Shown: positions 24,087 to 35,373 of the stretch, in pieces | Layout of the letters: every line of letters starts with the position of its first letter | Position numbering within the stretch: position 1 is the stretch's first letter | Assembly (NCBI GenBank): GCA_021030905.1 | Contig: JAGFMI010000026.1 | Coordinates: 248,001 to 312,000 of the forward strand | Origin: Pyrenula massariospora | Taxonomy: Eukaryota; Ascomycota; Eurotiomycetes; Pyrenulales; Pyrenulaceae | Direction of reading: 5' to 3' | DNA: 64,000 nucleotides | Position numbers and translations under genes: made by a program | The notes under the pieces: model-generated | What the model was told of the DNA's origin: nothing | What the model saw: the letters and a program-made list of their open reading frames with translations, nothing else | Databases searched by the model: none

Positions 24087-26870
24087 ATGTCCGCCGCAAA
24101 TCGAGGACCTAGTTCCTCAAGCAGGAGAAAGCGAGCCAGGGATGAAGAGGATGACATACCGTCATCGTTACCCGCTGGCTCAAGCCGTACGTTCCAACGA
24201 ACAGTTATTTTGCTTACCAATTAATTGTTCTAGCACCACCTCCTTCGTCTCCTCCCAGACCATTCGACGACGATGAAGACGACGAACTTGGCGAAGACGA
24301 CGACCTCATTGGTGATATCGACGACGCTGACGAAATGGCTGAAGATGAAGATGGCATCGACCTCTTCGCAGACAATTTTGAAAAAGACGAGCGAGCCGGC
24401 AGAGACACGACTACCTATCAAGGCCGTATGATCGATGATGAAGGAGATTACGACGAGCTTGACGCTGCAACGCGTCGGCAGCTTGAAGCCCGCATGGACA
24501 AGCGCGACCGCGAGCTTGCTCGGAGACGTCGCATGCCGGCTGCTTTTATGCCAGATGATGATGATATGGAGGTTGATTTGACTAAGCAGCCGCGCCGACG
24601 GAGGCATCACTATGACGAGGAACAGGATGACATGGATCTGGACGAGAATATTCTACAGGAAGAACTCTCTCTGGAAACACTTCAAGATGTCAAAGCAGCC
24701 AACATCACCGAATGGGTGACTCAGCCTTCTGTCATGAGAACGATCGCTAGAGAATTCAAATCATTCCTTACCGAATACATTGACGAAAACGGAACCTCCG
24801 TCTACGGCACGCGAATTCGTACTCTCGGTGAGATCAACTCTGAATCTCTCGAGGTATCGTACGACCACCTCTCCTCTTCCAAAGCAATTCTCGCCTATTT
24901 CTTGGCTAATGCCCCGGCCGAAATGCTCAAGATCTTCGACAAAGCTGCCCTCGAGGTCACCCTTCTTCACTATCCTAATTACGAAGCAATTCACCCAGAA
25001 ATCCACGTCCGCGTCTCGGATCTCCCGGTGCACTACACTCTTCGCCAACTCCGCCAATCGCACCTTAATTGCCTTGTCCGCGTCTCTGGCGTTGTCACCC
25101 GCCGCACTGGCGTCTTTCCACAGCTTCAAATGGTGAAATTTACCTGCACAAAATGCGGCAAGATCTTGGGTCCGTACGCGCAGGAGTCAACTTCAGCTGA
25201 AGTCAGGATCACATTCTGCCAAGCGTGCCAATCTCGCGGGCCGTTTACATTAAACGCCGAACAAACAGTCTATCGAAACTATCAGAAACTCACCCTGCAG
25301 GAATCGCCCGGTACTGTTCCAGCAGGTCGATTGCCTCGTCACCGGGAGGTTATCATCCTAGCCGACCTGATCGACAAAGCCAAACCGGGTGAAGAGATCG
25401 AAGTAACAGCCATCTACCGCAACAACTACAGCGGCCAGCTGAACAACAAGAACGGCTTTCCCGTCTTTCAGACGAACCTTGAAGCCAACCATATAATCAA
25501 AACGCATGACCAGCTCGCGGGGTTTCGGCTAACAGAAGAAGACGAACGCCAAATTCGCGCTCTATCCAAAGACCCGCAGATTGTCGACAAGATCGTCCAA
25601 TCTATCGCCCCTTCGATATATGGGCACGATGATATCAAGACCGCCGTTGCCCTCTCCCTATTCGGTGGCGTTAGCAAAGAAGCGCCCGGCAAGCACCGCA
25701 TCAGGGGTGATATTAACATCCTACTCCTCGGCGACCCAGGGACGGCCAAATCGCAGATCCTGAAGTACATCGAGAAGACAGCCCACCGCGCCGTTTTCGC
25801 GACAGGGCAAGGCGCCTCAGCCGTCGGTCTGACAGCTTCAGTACGCCGGGACCCAATGACAGCAGAATGGACGCTCGAAGGAGGAGCGCTCGTCCTCGCA
25901 GATCGGGGGACCTGTCTCATCGACGAGTTCGACAAGATGAACGACCAAGACCGAACCTCAATCCACGAAGCAATGGAGCAGCAAACCATCTCCATCAGCA
26001 AAGCCGGCATCGTCACCACCCTCCAAGCGCGCTGTGCGATCGTCGCGGCCGCAAACCCGATCGGCGGCCGCTACAACAGCACCGTCCCCTTCTCGCAGAA
26101 CGTCGAGCTCACCGAGCCCATCCTCTCCCGCTTCGACATCCTCTGCGTCGTCCGCGACACCGTCGACCCCGCCGAAGACGAGCGGCTCGCCAACTTTGTC
26201 GTCAACAGCCACGGGCGGGCACACCCGTCAAAACTGGCCGTCGAGAACGGGGAGACGGTCGCGATGGAGACCGAGGAGGGGGGGGAGGAAGACGCGGTGA
26301 ATAACGGCGAGCCGGAGAAAGAGGGCGCGATCCCGCAGGAGCTGCTGAGGAAGTATATCCTCTATGCGAGGGAGAGGTGTCAGCCGAAGTTGTACCAGAT
26401 CGACACGGACAAGGTGGCGCGGTTGTTTGCAGATATGCGGCGTGAGTCGCTGGCCACCGGGGCGTATCCTATCACGGTATGTCACACCTTACCCCCAACA
26501 CTTTTGCGGATTTGAATTGTGCTAACGCCTGAGTTTTTGCTGTTGTAGGTGCGGCATCTAGAAGCCATCATGCGCATCGCAGAGGCCTTCTGCAAGATGC
26601 GTCTGAGCGAGTACTGTTCGGCGGGGGACATTGATCGCGCGATCGCGGTTACGGTGGACAGCTTTGTGGGCAGCCAGAAGGTGGCGTGCAAGAAGGCGCT
26701 TGCGAGGGCTTTTGCTAAGTATGTCCTTACCGTTCTGAATGTTGGTTCCGTGGGGGAGTGCTGACTAGTTGTGCAGGTACACGCTGAGGAAGCCGAGCTC
26801 GGTGGGGAATTCGAGGGTCGGGAGGGGCGTGGGGAGGGGAGGGATGAGAGGGATTGGGGTTGAGGCTTGA
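24087..26870 (+). CDS. MCM2: DNA replication licensing factor Mcm2 (four exons)
   Basis: Exons 24087-24186, 24234-26476, 26549-26718 and 26777-26870 have introns of 47, 72 and 58 bases, all GT...AG and in frame. The product is about 868 residues, the usual Mcm2 length. Mcm2 is one of six subunits of the MCM2-7 hexamer that unwinds DNA at replication forks. The acidic N-terminal tail (runs of Asp/Glu, residues 40-110) corresponds to the regulatory and histone-binding tail. The zinc finger has the spacing CTKCGK...CQAC (about residues 300-330). The AAA+ core shows Walker A GDPGTAKSQ, Walker B LIDEFDKM and the arginine-finger motif LSRFD. A long acidic insert (METEEGGEEDAV) sits before the C-terminal winged-helix region. 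The last exon encodes a short Gly/Arg-rich tail, typical of nuclear proteins of this group. Confidence 0.96.
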
Positions 26871-27628
26871 ATGGTAGGAGATTAGCATGCAATGGATGGT
26901 AATGGGAGGATGGCATGATCAGGTTAGACTGTACGTGGCTAGAAATGGAATTGGATGGAGTCTTGCCGCTTGACTGGCGTTTGGGAGGCGAAGACTTGTA
27001 CTGTAAGAGACCCAGCGATGACAGATAGCATACAGCACCAAGTTAGTTAGCTTGAATGAAGCCCGGCGGTATGGCTTTAAGCTTCTGAGTCTATGGAATG
27101 CAGCTTGATAGATCGGTTAAACAGATTGCAAGGAGACGATGATAACCGAGTCTAGAAGCTTGTTACGAAATGCGGCTCGAAGTAGCTGGAGAGAGAGAGA
27201 TCAATGTCTGTGCTATGCGCGCTGGGAGATCTGCTTGACGAAGGCGATTTGGGAGCGTATGTCTCGGGGAGAAAGATCACCGGGGAAGACTGTGTCATGG
27301 GCTTGGATATCTCTCTCCTTTGGTGGAATGGCTTGGAGAGCAAAGTCAACGCGGCACTTTTTGACTCTGAGGCTGGTGAAGAGACTACGCTGTAGGAGAG
27401 AACGTCGAGAAGGCGGAGTCAGGTGAAGACACTCCGGAAAGCGGATACTCGGTTGAGGGTCGACGTCGATAGGTAGGCGAAGACATTGGTTGGAAGTCCT
27501 CGTTAATATCCATAGAAGGGGGGCACTATCGCAAGAGCTCGTCGTCGGCCTATCCCCGGCAGGTTTCGCGGTGAGGAATCATTTGCACTTCAGAGCAACC
27601 TCGGCGTGACGATCCTTATCTCATCCCG
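26871..27628. other. gap between MCM2 and the F-box gene (convergent 3' ends)
   Basis: Both neighbours end towards this 0.76 kb stretch, so it should hold two 3' untranslated regions. Short open frames only (95 codons at most). No repeat or RNA gene seen. Confidence 0.45.
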
Positions 27629-29224
27629 TCATGCGTTCTCCCAAATTTCCTCATCATCTTCAACACTGTCATCGTCATCATCGTCATCATCGTCAAATTC
27701 GAGGAATTGCATCCTCTTCCCCGTCGCTTCTCGGAACGGGTTCGTTTCCCGGGCCCCTCTGACATAATCCGCACACGGCTCATAACCTTTCCTCTTCGTT
27801 TCCTCATAAACGTCCTGGCCATACGACTGATTCGGCGCGATGAAATCGACTTCTTTCAGGCAGGGAAATGCCACCTTCAGCATGTCGAGCACGTCTGCCC
27901 AGAGTGGATCAGGAAAGGGTTGTAAGAGGGCGATGGGATGAAAATCTAGGATGAGGATGGTGTCATCTAATCTCAGCTTGGTCACCCGCGGTGCAGGGAT
28001 CGACAGCCATCTAGAAATGTCTTCGTAATGGAAACAAATGTTGTCTAGCTCGAGTGTTTCTAAATTGGGGAAGGCATTTGCGAGTGGAAGACCTAGGAAC
28101 AGGGATCTGCTTACTCCACGGAGGGGAAGAGGCTGCTCGTAGAAGCCTGGCGCGAGGACAGGCCCTGTAAATTCGAGGTGTCGAAGGTTGGAAGAGGCGG
28201 GGACAATGACATTTCTAATAAGTTGTAATGTTAGAAACTTGTCACCTTGCCATGCTATTCCCCCTCCAGCGGAAAGTCGTGTTTTGACAGATTTTGAGAA
28301 AATCGATTTTAGGTACGAGTGGTCAGAAACCTCTCTATCACCAATACTATTGCGTCCAGTCGGCTCGTTCAAATTGAGAAACCACCTTTGCGGACTGGCT
28401 TTGCCCAAGTGCAAGGCATCAAAAATCTTCAGAACAATATCCATCGGCGTGGCGGAGGTTGACCACCAGTTGATGGCGTCCCATTGGGACGGTTCTAGGC
28501 ATCTTCGAGATTGTACCTCGTCAGAAAAGACATCTCGGTCAATACGCTCGTGAACGAATAACGGGTCAGGGATATAGTCAGTGATATGGACATCCTGTAT
28601 CGTCAGATAGGAAAGGCCTGTTGCTAGGCGATGCCACCAATCATTAGCATGTCTGATCGTTTCCTGGGCCCGGAAACGTTCACCATACACATGCCAGTAA
28701 CGCAACAAGAGTTCCTGAGCGTGAGTGAAGGAAGCCCACCTTCCCGGGAATTCCTCCTGGGAAAGCTCGTGCCAATCTCTCTCCATGTCAACAGCGTGAG
28801 CAGGTACTTCCAGGAGACCTTTACTGAGCTCTGTGACCGGATCATTCCCACAGCCCACACGTTTGTGCCCGGTAATCGTGTTCCTGAGCTTTTGCGAGCA
28901 GCGTTCGGTGAACGACTTCAGATTACCAGCAAACTGAAGCTGGTATAGACTGACTTGGAAAGTTATCGAACGCACACTTTTCCTAAGTACAGGGTGTTTT
29001 CCAATTTCTTCGAGGCATGAAAAAGACTTGGGCGACAAGAAGACATTAACGTCCTTCAAGAAATGCAGCGACCCGGCCCCGCATAGAACATGGGACACCA
29101 ATCTCACGGATTTGAGATCACCATCTTGAAGATACGAACAGACCTCGCTCCAAACTTCGAGGGGAAGGTCGGCCATTTCAACCTCCCCTGCCCGGTTAGG
29201 ACGAAATTCTTTAGGCCTGAGCAC
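27629..29224 (-). CDS. F-box protein
   Basis: Uninterrupted frame of 531 residues. The ATG at 29176 (MADLPLEVWSEVCSYL, residue 17) is a likely alternative start because the F-box begins right after it. The F-box (LPLEVWSEVCSYLQDGDLKSVRLVSHVL, about residues 20-48; motif quoted in pieces as LPLEVWSEVCSYL and LKSVRLVSHVL) is the Skp1-binding motif of SCF ubiquitin ligase adaptors. The remaining 480 residues are leucine-patterned, with FPNLETLELDNICF and APRVTKLRLDD resembling degenerate leucine-rich repeats, as in many fungal F-box proteins that recognise substrate. The C-terminus is strongly acidic (a run of nine Asp followed by Ser/Val/Glu/Asp). The substrate is unknown. Such proteins form large, fast-changing families in filamentous ascomycetes. 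Confidence 0.8.
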   Translation of the reverse strand: MLRPKEFRPNRAGEVEMADLPLEVWSEVCSYLQDGDLKSVRLVSHVLCGAGSLHFLKDVNVFLSPKSFSCLEEIGKHPVLRKSVRSITFQVSLYQLQFAGNLKSFTERCSQKLRNTITGHKRVGCGNDPVTELSKGLLEVPAHAVDMERDWHELSQEEFPGRWASFTHAQELLLRYWHVYGERFRAQETIRHANDWWHRLATGLSYLTIQDVHITDYIPDPLFVHERIDRDVFSDEVQSRRCLEPSQWDAINWWSTSATPMDIVLKIFDALHLGKASPQRWFLNLNEPTGRNSIGDREVSDHSYLKSIFSKSVKTRLSAGGGIAWQGDKFLTLQLIRNVIVPASSNLRHLEFTGPVLAPGFYEQPLPLRGVSRSLFLGLPLANAFPNLETLELDNICFHYEDISRWLSIPAPRVTKLRLDDTILILDFHPIALLQPFPDPLWADVLDMLKVAFPCLKEVDFIAPNQSYGQDVYEETKRKGYEPCADYVRGARETNPFREATGKRMQFLEFDDDDDDDDDSVEDDEEIWENA

Positions 29225-29715
29225 TAAGATCGTGATAGGCGCAGATCACTGTACTCAGTGGTTGGAAGAGCGAAGTAGCTTAGTTGGCCCGAGACGTCCA
29301 AGACTTTGACGTACTTGATGGAGTTCTGAAATCGTCAGGACTAAGTGTTGGAATAATACCCGCTGCGGGCCACGGAGTTGTCTGAATTAGAGACTAGACC
29401 ATATCACCGCAAACGAAGAGAACTTTCGAGCACGAAAGCTTCCCACGTAATGCTTTTCGTGAGATATTTTCAATGGTTGTCTTGCGCCAATGCGGACTTG
29501 TGCTGTGTAACGGAGTCTCAACCAACGGCTGGATGGATGTGCAAGGCCATTTTCTCCGAGGTAATCCCGATGTAGCACAGCAACGTGAGGACCTACATGC
29601 CCTTGTATTGCTACGTATGTGTCTGAGCCATCAGTCTGTCTCTGATCAGTCGTCAAAATACACTATACATACAGAAGCCGCAGATCTAGTCCAACGACAA
29701 ATATCAATGTCAGCC
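29225..29715. other. gap between the F-box gene and the PDR transporter
   Basis: About 490 bases holding the F-box gene promoter and the 3' flank of the transporter. Open frames here are short and antisense to one another. No feature seen. Confidence 0.4.
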
Positions 29716-32700
29716 TCATTCCTTCTTGCCCTTCCTATCCTCCTTCTCCTTCTTCTTAGCTCCCTTGGGCACTCTAGCCAACCAGTACAAGAACACCGCC
29801 GCTACAGCGTTGAATACAATGTACGCCCACATGATCCCAAAATTCCTCCATCGCAGTGAAAAATCAACGCTCAAGGTCTTCAGAAAGACATTCGTATCCC
29901 CCGCGGTGCAGAACCTGCAATCCCTCGTTGCGTCTCCGTTCTGCACGTATCCTCCTGCTAGATTGATGTAATTCTCCAGGTATGCAGAGCAGTTCCGCCC
30001 ATTTGGGGGATTGAAAACAACATATTCATTCTCCGCACATGTGACGCGGGTGTTAGCCAGCCCGGTGCTAAGGATCCCGTCAACCAGGTACCGAAACGGG
30101 CTGATATGGTACATGAAGATCCAGAATCCCGGCAAGGCGCTTGGACCGGCGAGAACGCCGCAGAAGATGAGAGTCAAGCTGAAGAGGAGATTGGCGATGT
30201 TGCCCGCTGTCTCGGCCATTTCGATGCCCGCGACGACCATGTCCGTGAAGGTGCTGGTGAAGAGAAGGAAGCTGAGCATGAAGAGCCACATGAGAGCCGA
30301 GCGGGAGTTGAGAGAGTCGGTGGGGAAGGTGTTACGATACATTCCGATTGGATAGTACCAGCAGACGAAGATGAGGACGGACATGAGCGCGTTCCAAGGA
30401 AGTTCGACAAGGATGTTAGAGCATATAAAAATTTTCCACGAATACGCCTTACTCGGACGCTCCCGAGCTTCGTAAAGAGAGCGTTGAGTTACGAAATGAG
30501 GCATGATTTGCTGTACAAGGTTGCCGAAGATTGTGAACAGCATAAAGATAGAGTAAAGCTGGTTTTGGATACCTTGAAGGGAGAGTGGCTCGCGCCAGAA
30601 GGAGAAACCAATAAAAAGAGCGCTTGAAACACATAGGAGCACTTTAGAGTATAAGTAAGATGGCGTCCGCCAGTACTGTTGGAAAATCCGGTGAGTAACT
30701 GTAATGAGTTGCTTTGATAAAGGAGCTGCGTATTCTTTCAAAGACTCGGGGGTGGTTGTCTCGGGAATCTGGGAGAGTTCACGCTTCATTTCAACAAGCT
30801 CGCGCTTGATCCGCTGGCGTTCAGGGGAATCACGCCAGATGTCGGGCCACTCAATCGTGTTCTGAGAGCCCGGTGCTGCACCGATAACGTCAAGCATCCA
30901 CTCGGCTGGGTTCTCTGATGCGCCGCATGCCCGAGACCCATTCCGATGAAAGTAGTCGATAAGCATCTCGGAATTGGGCCCAACATCTCCGTAATAGACT
31001 GTACGGCCGCCATAAGCTAAGAAGAGCAGCCGATCAAATTCCTGGAATAGCAGCGCAGACGGTTGGTGAATAGTGCAAAGAATAGCCTGACCCTTTGCCG
31101 CGAGTGACTTGAGGAGGGTTAGGATAGACCACGCGGTTTGACTGTCGAGGCCAGAGGTTGGCTCATCAAGGAAAAGAAGCAGTTCAGGCTTTGCCGCCAT
31201 CTCGACCGCAATTGTCAGCCGTTTCCGTTGTTCCACGTTTAGTCCCTCTCCAGGAACGCCAACAACGGCATCCGCATAGCTAGTCATCTCCAGCGTGTTC
31301 AGGACTTCATCCACATATGCGAGCTTCTCCTCCCTTGGAACCGATGCAGGCTGCCTCAAAAGAGCACTGAAATTCAAAGCTTCCCTGACCGTGGATGTTG
31401 CAAGATGCAGATCCTGCTGTTGAACATAGCCAGTCTTGCGTTGGAAGCCACTGTTGCGCTGCCGACCATCTACAAGCATCTCTCCTGATACAACGCCCAT
31501 AGTAGTCCGGCTGGCAAGCACATCAAGCAACGTTGTCTTACCAGCACCGCTGGCGCCCATCAGAGCTGTAAGAGTGCCTGGCTTGACCCATCCATCTACC
31601 TCGTCGAGCAGTCGTCGCTCTCCGCCTTTGACTTTGATGTCATAGCAAACGCCATCCCAGTGGAAAACTGCTGTCTGTTTCTGCAAAGTCGTGGGAACAT
31701 AGCTTTGATGAGTGCCCGTTTTCTCGAGGCTGGGTGGGCGATCAACAGGAGATGCTTCAACGTCTTCCGCAGATTTTAAGGCTGGAACTCGGGTCCGGGG
31801 ATAGACCAAGACCTCGCCTTTACTCTTCTTGGACGATATATACTCTGCTGCGACAAGATAGCAAGCCAAGCCAAAGATCGTGAATGCAATTATTATGCCC
31901 AAGTTGCGCCACAAATGTGAATAACGATACCGAAAGCTGGTAAGTATATAAGCGCTACCGTCAACGGTTGGCGACCCTGGGACTGAGCCTTTAGCGCTGC
32001 ACGCATGTTCAAATCGGCCCGTATCCTCATACCCGGCGCCCGCTGGCACGTAAGTGGAGCAAGGAAACTGGCGGTCGTGAAACTCGTTGACCATCAGACT
32101 TTCGAATGCATACCCAACAGGATCGATATAATTGATCCATCTGAACCATGGTTTCATATTAGGTGTCGGAACAACAAAGCCAGTGTAAATAATCAGGGAG
32201 AGAATTATGACCGCAGCTGGCGCCATAGCCTGCGCAAGGCTTCGGGAGAGAGCTCCAATACATCGAAAGATCATTGACATAGCTAGAACAGTTACGAAGT
32301 TGAAAAGGTAGAAGATGAAAAAGGCGCCGGGCGTCCTTCTTAGATTTGTCATAAAGTACAAAGTAAGGTTGAAAAATATCGAGCTGAAAATCTTGTTTGG
32401 AAGGTCGGTTATCATCGATGCGATGGCCTCGGAAAATGGATGATAAAAAGCGTACTGGGTATGCTTCTCCACTATGGGGCGTTGAGCATAAAGCGTCAAA
32501 ATCTGCGATATCATTTCAGCAAGAGAATCGTAAAAGCGAGAATGTCGCTTACTTCAAGGGCACTACTGAATGCATTTAGCAAAACTGCAAAGAACAGCAG
32601 AGCACCACGGCTGTAGAAGCTTCCACTATTATCCGGGAGATTGTAGAAAACGCTGCCGATGATTAATGCCATGATGCCGTTGGAAATCACGCCGGTAATC

Positions 32701-34426
32701 AAGAGACTCAGGTCGCCGCGAAGTCTTTGAAAACCTCTCTTAACACAGAGTCTCACTTGCATTGGCACCGAAAGCGTGTAGGGAGATTGAGGTCGCCTTA
32801 GAGCACAATCAATACTTAGCTGGTCATGTGTCCGAGGCTAGATATCACAAGTCGTGGCGCATCAGCATAAGAGCCTGGCGGGCGCCAATACTAACAAGTT
32901 GATACGCCACGACTTCTGATACCTCGCTTCGATCATAATAGGATAACTTACTGGTGCCTTGCCTGCTCTAACCGTCTGGAATGTTGAAACTTCTCGAGCT
33001 GTTCGCCGCCAACGGGGAATTTCTCCTCGAAGGCCTCAATCTCTTCCATCAATCTCGACCGGTCTTTACTATTTCGCCATCGTTCTGCAAACTCATCGGC
33101 AGTCCGAGGGACTTTTGATTCATAGCCTTCACGCGGCTCTCGTTCTGCGGGGCTTGTGAGTGATGTTAGGAAGTCCGCGGTCGTCGATCGCTCGGGACAA
33201 TGGAATCCCATCTCTACGAAATAATCCTTGGCCGCATGGATGTTGCCGAAGTAGATTTGACGTCCTTCGTACAAGACGACGACTTTGTCAAAAACATCAT
33301 AGATGGCTTGAGACGCCTGGTAGATGGCAACGACAGCGGTTGAGCCTGTAAGTGACGTGGAAAGCCTGAGTGTCTTCACAAATTCTAGTGCTGTGGCACT
33401 GTCAAGTCCACGAGTACTATTGTCCCAGCATTGGATTGGACTCCTTCCCAAAGCAGCCTCAGCTATACTGACTCTTTTCCGCTCACCACCCGATACCCCT
33501 CTGATAAAGTCATTGCCAACCTTCGTATCGACGGTATGAGAGAGACCGAAGACAGCCATGATAACATCCTTCATGTGCTCGGCGTATTGTTCGCGTGAGA
33601 CACCCGGCGGCCGATTCCGAGGAGCTTTAGCCGCTGCGGCAAAAGATAAAGTTTGGCCAACAGTGAGTTGCGGAAAATGGACGTCAATCTCGGCTTGATA
33701 CATGCATTCCCCTCGAAAGTCCTTGTGCATCATTTGAGCTGAGATGCCCTGATAGTTGATGTCCGATTGAGGGTTAATGTGGAAACCATGTGTCTCCCCT
33801 GATATCGTTTTCAGTAATGTTGAGCAACCACTTCCCGGCCGACCAAGTACGACAAGCATCTCTCCGCTATGGATCAGACCCTCAAAGTTCCGCAGAATCT
33901 GGATCTTCTGCTTGCCATGACCGACAATTCGATTGAAGATACTCCTAATCTCAAGAGGGTAATTGCCAAAAGTCTTCTGGTAATCCAGAGGGGAACCGAA
34001 GCCGTGGACACTCAAATTTCGATAGGCTACACCGGCGACTCGAGATGGATACCTTGCTTCGTCTCTCGACACGATGGCAAGCAATGCTTGGATCCATTTC
34101 CTCGGAACAAACTTCCCTGACAATGGGTCAAGCTCTGGATCTGAAGTACCTTGGAAAGGATTGGGAGTTTCCGAGGCAGTTGCTCTCAAAGACGACTCGG
34201 TCAATTTGCGGGCGAGTTTCCTGACTTTTTCCTCGTTCTCCTTATCCTTCTCAGGGTCATCTGCGATGGACAATGATTGTTCTAGTCTGGCGGAGCTCTT
34301 CTTACTGTTCGCAGAGCTTGTTGAATCCTTCCGCTCGGCACTATCGAGCTTTTCAATTTCGTCTGCGGCGGCCCTAGTTACCCCTTGCGCTTGAGCCAAG
34401 GCGCCAAATCCAGCCGCGGAGCTCAT
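29716..34426 (-). CDS. PDR-type full-size ABC transporter (ABCG), three exons
   Basis: Exons 32952-34426, 32553-32796 and 29716-32502 are joined across introns of 155 (32797-32951) and 50 bases (32503-32552), giving about 1501 residues, the normal length for Pdr5/CDR/Atr-type pumps. The ATG at 34426 ([12 protein letters not shown]) is chosen; an upstream in-frame ATG would add an unlikely hydrophobic head. The order is NBD-TMD-NBD-TMD. NBD1 has the asymmetric PDR signatures: Walker [12 protein letters not shown] (Cys for Lys), [13 protein letters not shown], and the [12 protein letters not shown] block. NBD2 has Walker [30 protein letters not shown] and Walker [17 protein letters not shown]. 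The first splice joins RHQ to [17 protein letters not shown] and the second joins NAFSSALE to [14 protein letters not shown], both family-conserved. It should act in the plasma membrane exporting hydrophobic drugs or metabolites. The large first intron is mostly a MITE-like element. Confidence 0.93.
32839..32925. repeat. MITE-like inverted-repeat element inside PDR intron 1
   Basis: Two 26-base arms face each other: left 32839-32864, right 32900-32925 (reverse complement). They match at 22 of 26 positions by eye and contain the core AAGTCGTGGCG, with about 35 bases between them. The element, about 87 bases, accounts for most of the 155-base intron; without it the intron would be near the usual 50-70 bases. 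The same core occurs at 40547-40642, 49088-49110 and 52041-52195. No target-site duplication is clear by eye. It is non-autonomous, with no transposase seen anywhere in the window. Confidence 0.72.
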
Positions 34427-35373
34427 GGTGGGGCAGCGCCGTTGCTGGCGCGTTTCAACGAGGTTGCGGGGGATGGTAGAGAACAAGAGTATCCAGATAC
34501 AGAAAGAAAAAGAGAAGAAACAACACAAAATTGAAATTAGAATTATCAGCAAGGGTTACATCGATACCGAGCCAAGAACGCGGGTTCAAAGCTCTTCGAA
34601 AAAACATTGACCTTGATTATTTCAGACAAGGTGAAGGCAACGGATGACGCGCATCCGTCTGACGGGATTGGCAAAAGTTATGAATGGCACAGAGAGAGCC
34701 AAGAACGGGCGAGATAGGTAAAAGCAGGGTGGTGAGGCTAAAAACGCCATGGCGATGCGCGTCGGTGTGAACCAGCATGCCTGTTCACATTGACCTGCAC
34801 AAACTTAATTTACAGCGCTCGGTCGCCCAACAGCCGTAGGATACGGATTGCAGGCCGTTTATCCAACCTGAGCTGCAGAAGACGTATTGAAAGGTGCGGA
34901 AAGAGGGATCACGGTGGTGAGGCTGCGGGAACCCGGATCTGGAGATCTCCAGGATTATGATCTGGGACGCGTTACGGGCGACACGCCTGGATGGTGGGAT
35001 TGATGCATAACCGCCAGCCCCCGCCATGCACAAAATCTCGCCCCCGTAGTGGAGCTTCATTCTCGACAATACTACGTAAAGCCTTTAGGTAAGACCATAA
35101 AAAATACACAAAAATAAAAGGAAGGTAGTTTCATGTTTCATCATAAATCGTATCTAAATAATCTAAATTATCCATCGCTAGCCTAAAATCATCATCTACA
35201 AAGTCGGTATGCCCAAACGCCAGACACCAAATCTAAACTGTCGATGCTATCATAGTTGCTCCGGTCTTTTCTAACACTGGCAGACCGCTGCGTGAGCTTT
35301 TTAGAGGTTCAAAAGAGAATTGGTGAACCAATGCTTGCATGATCACTTGTCACAGACAGAGGCGACGACGTAT
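34427..35373. other. PDR promoter side and gap before the lectin-like gene
   Basis: Holds the transporter promoter and 5' leader (polypurine stretch near 34495-34530) and, at about 35080-35170, an AT-rich tract likely to be the 3' end region of the next gene. A near-palindrome with core GCATGC lies at 34768-34789 (arms GTGAAC/GTTCAC). Short open frames only. Confidence 0.45.

Noticed and set aside
25600-26500. Long Arg/Ala/Pro-rich alternative frames across the MCM2 3' half
   Set aside because: Produced by local high GC; the MCM2 AAA+ frame is certain.
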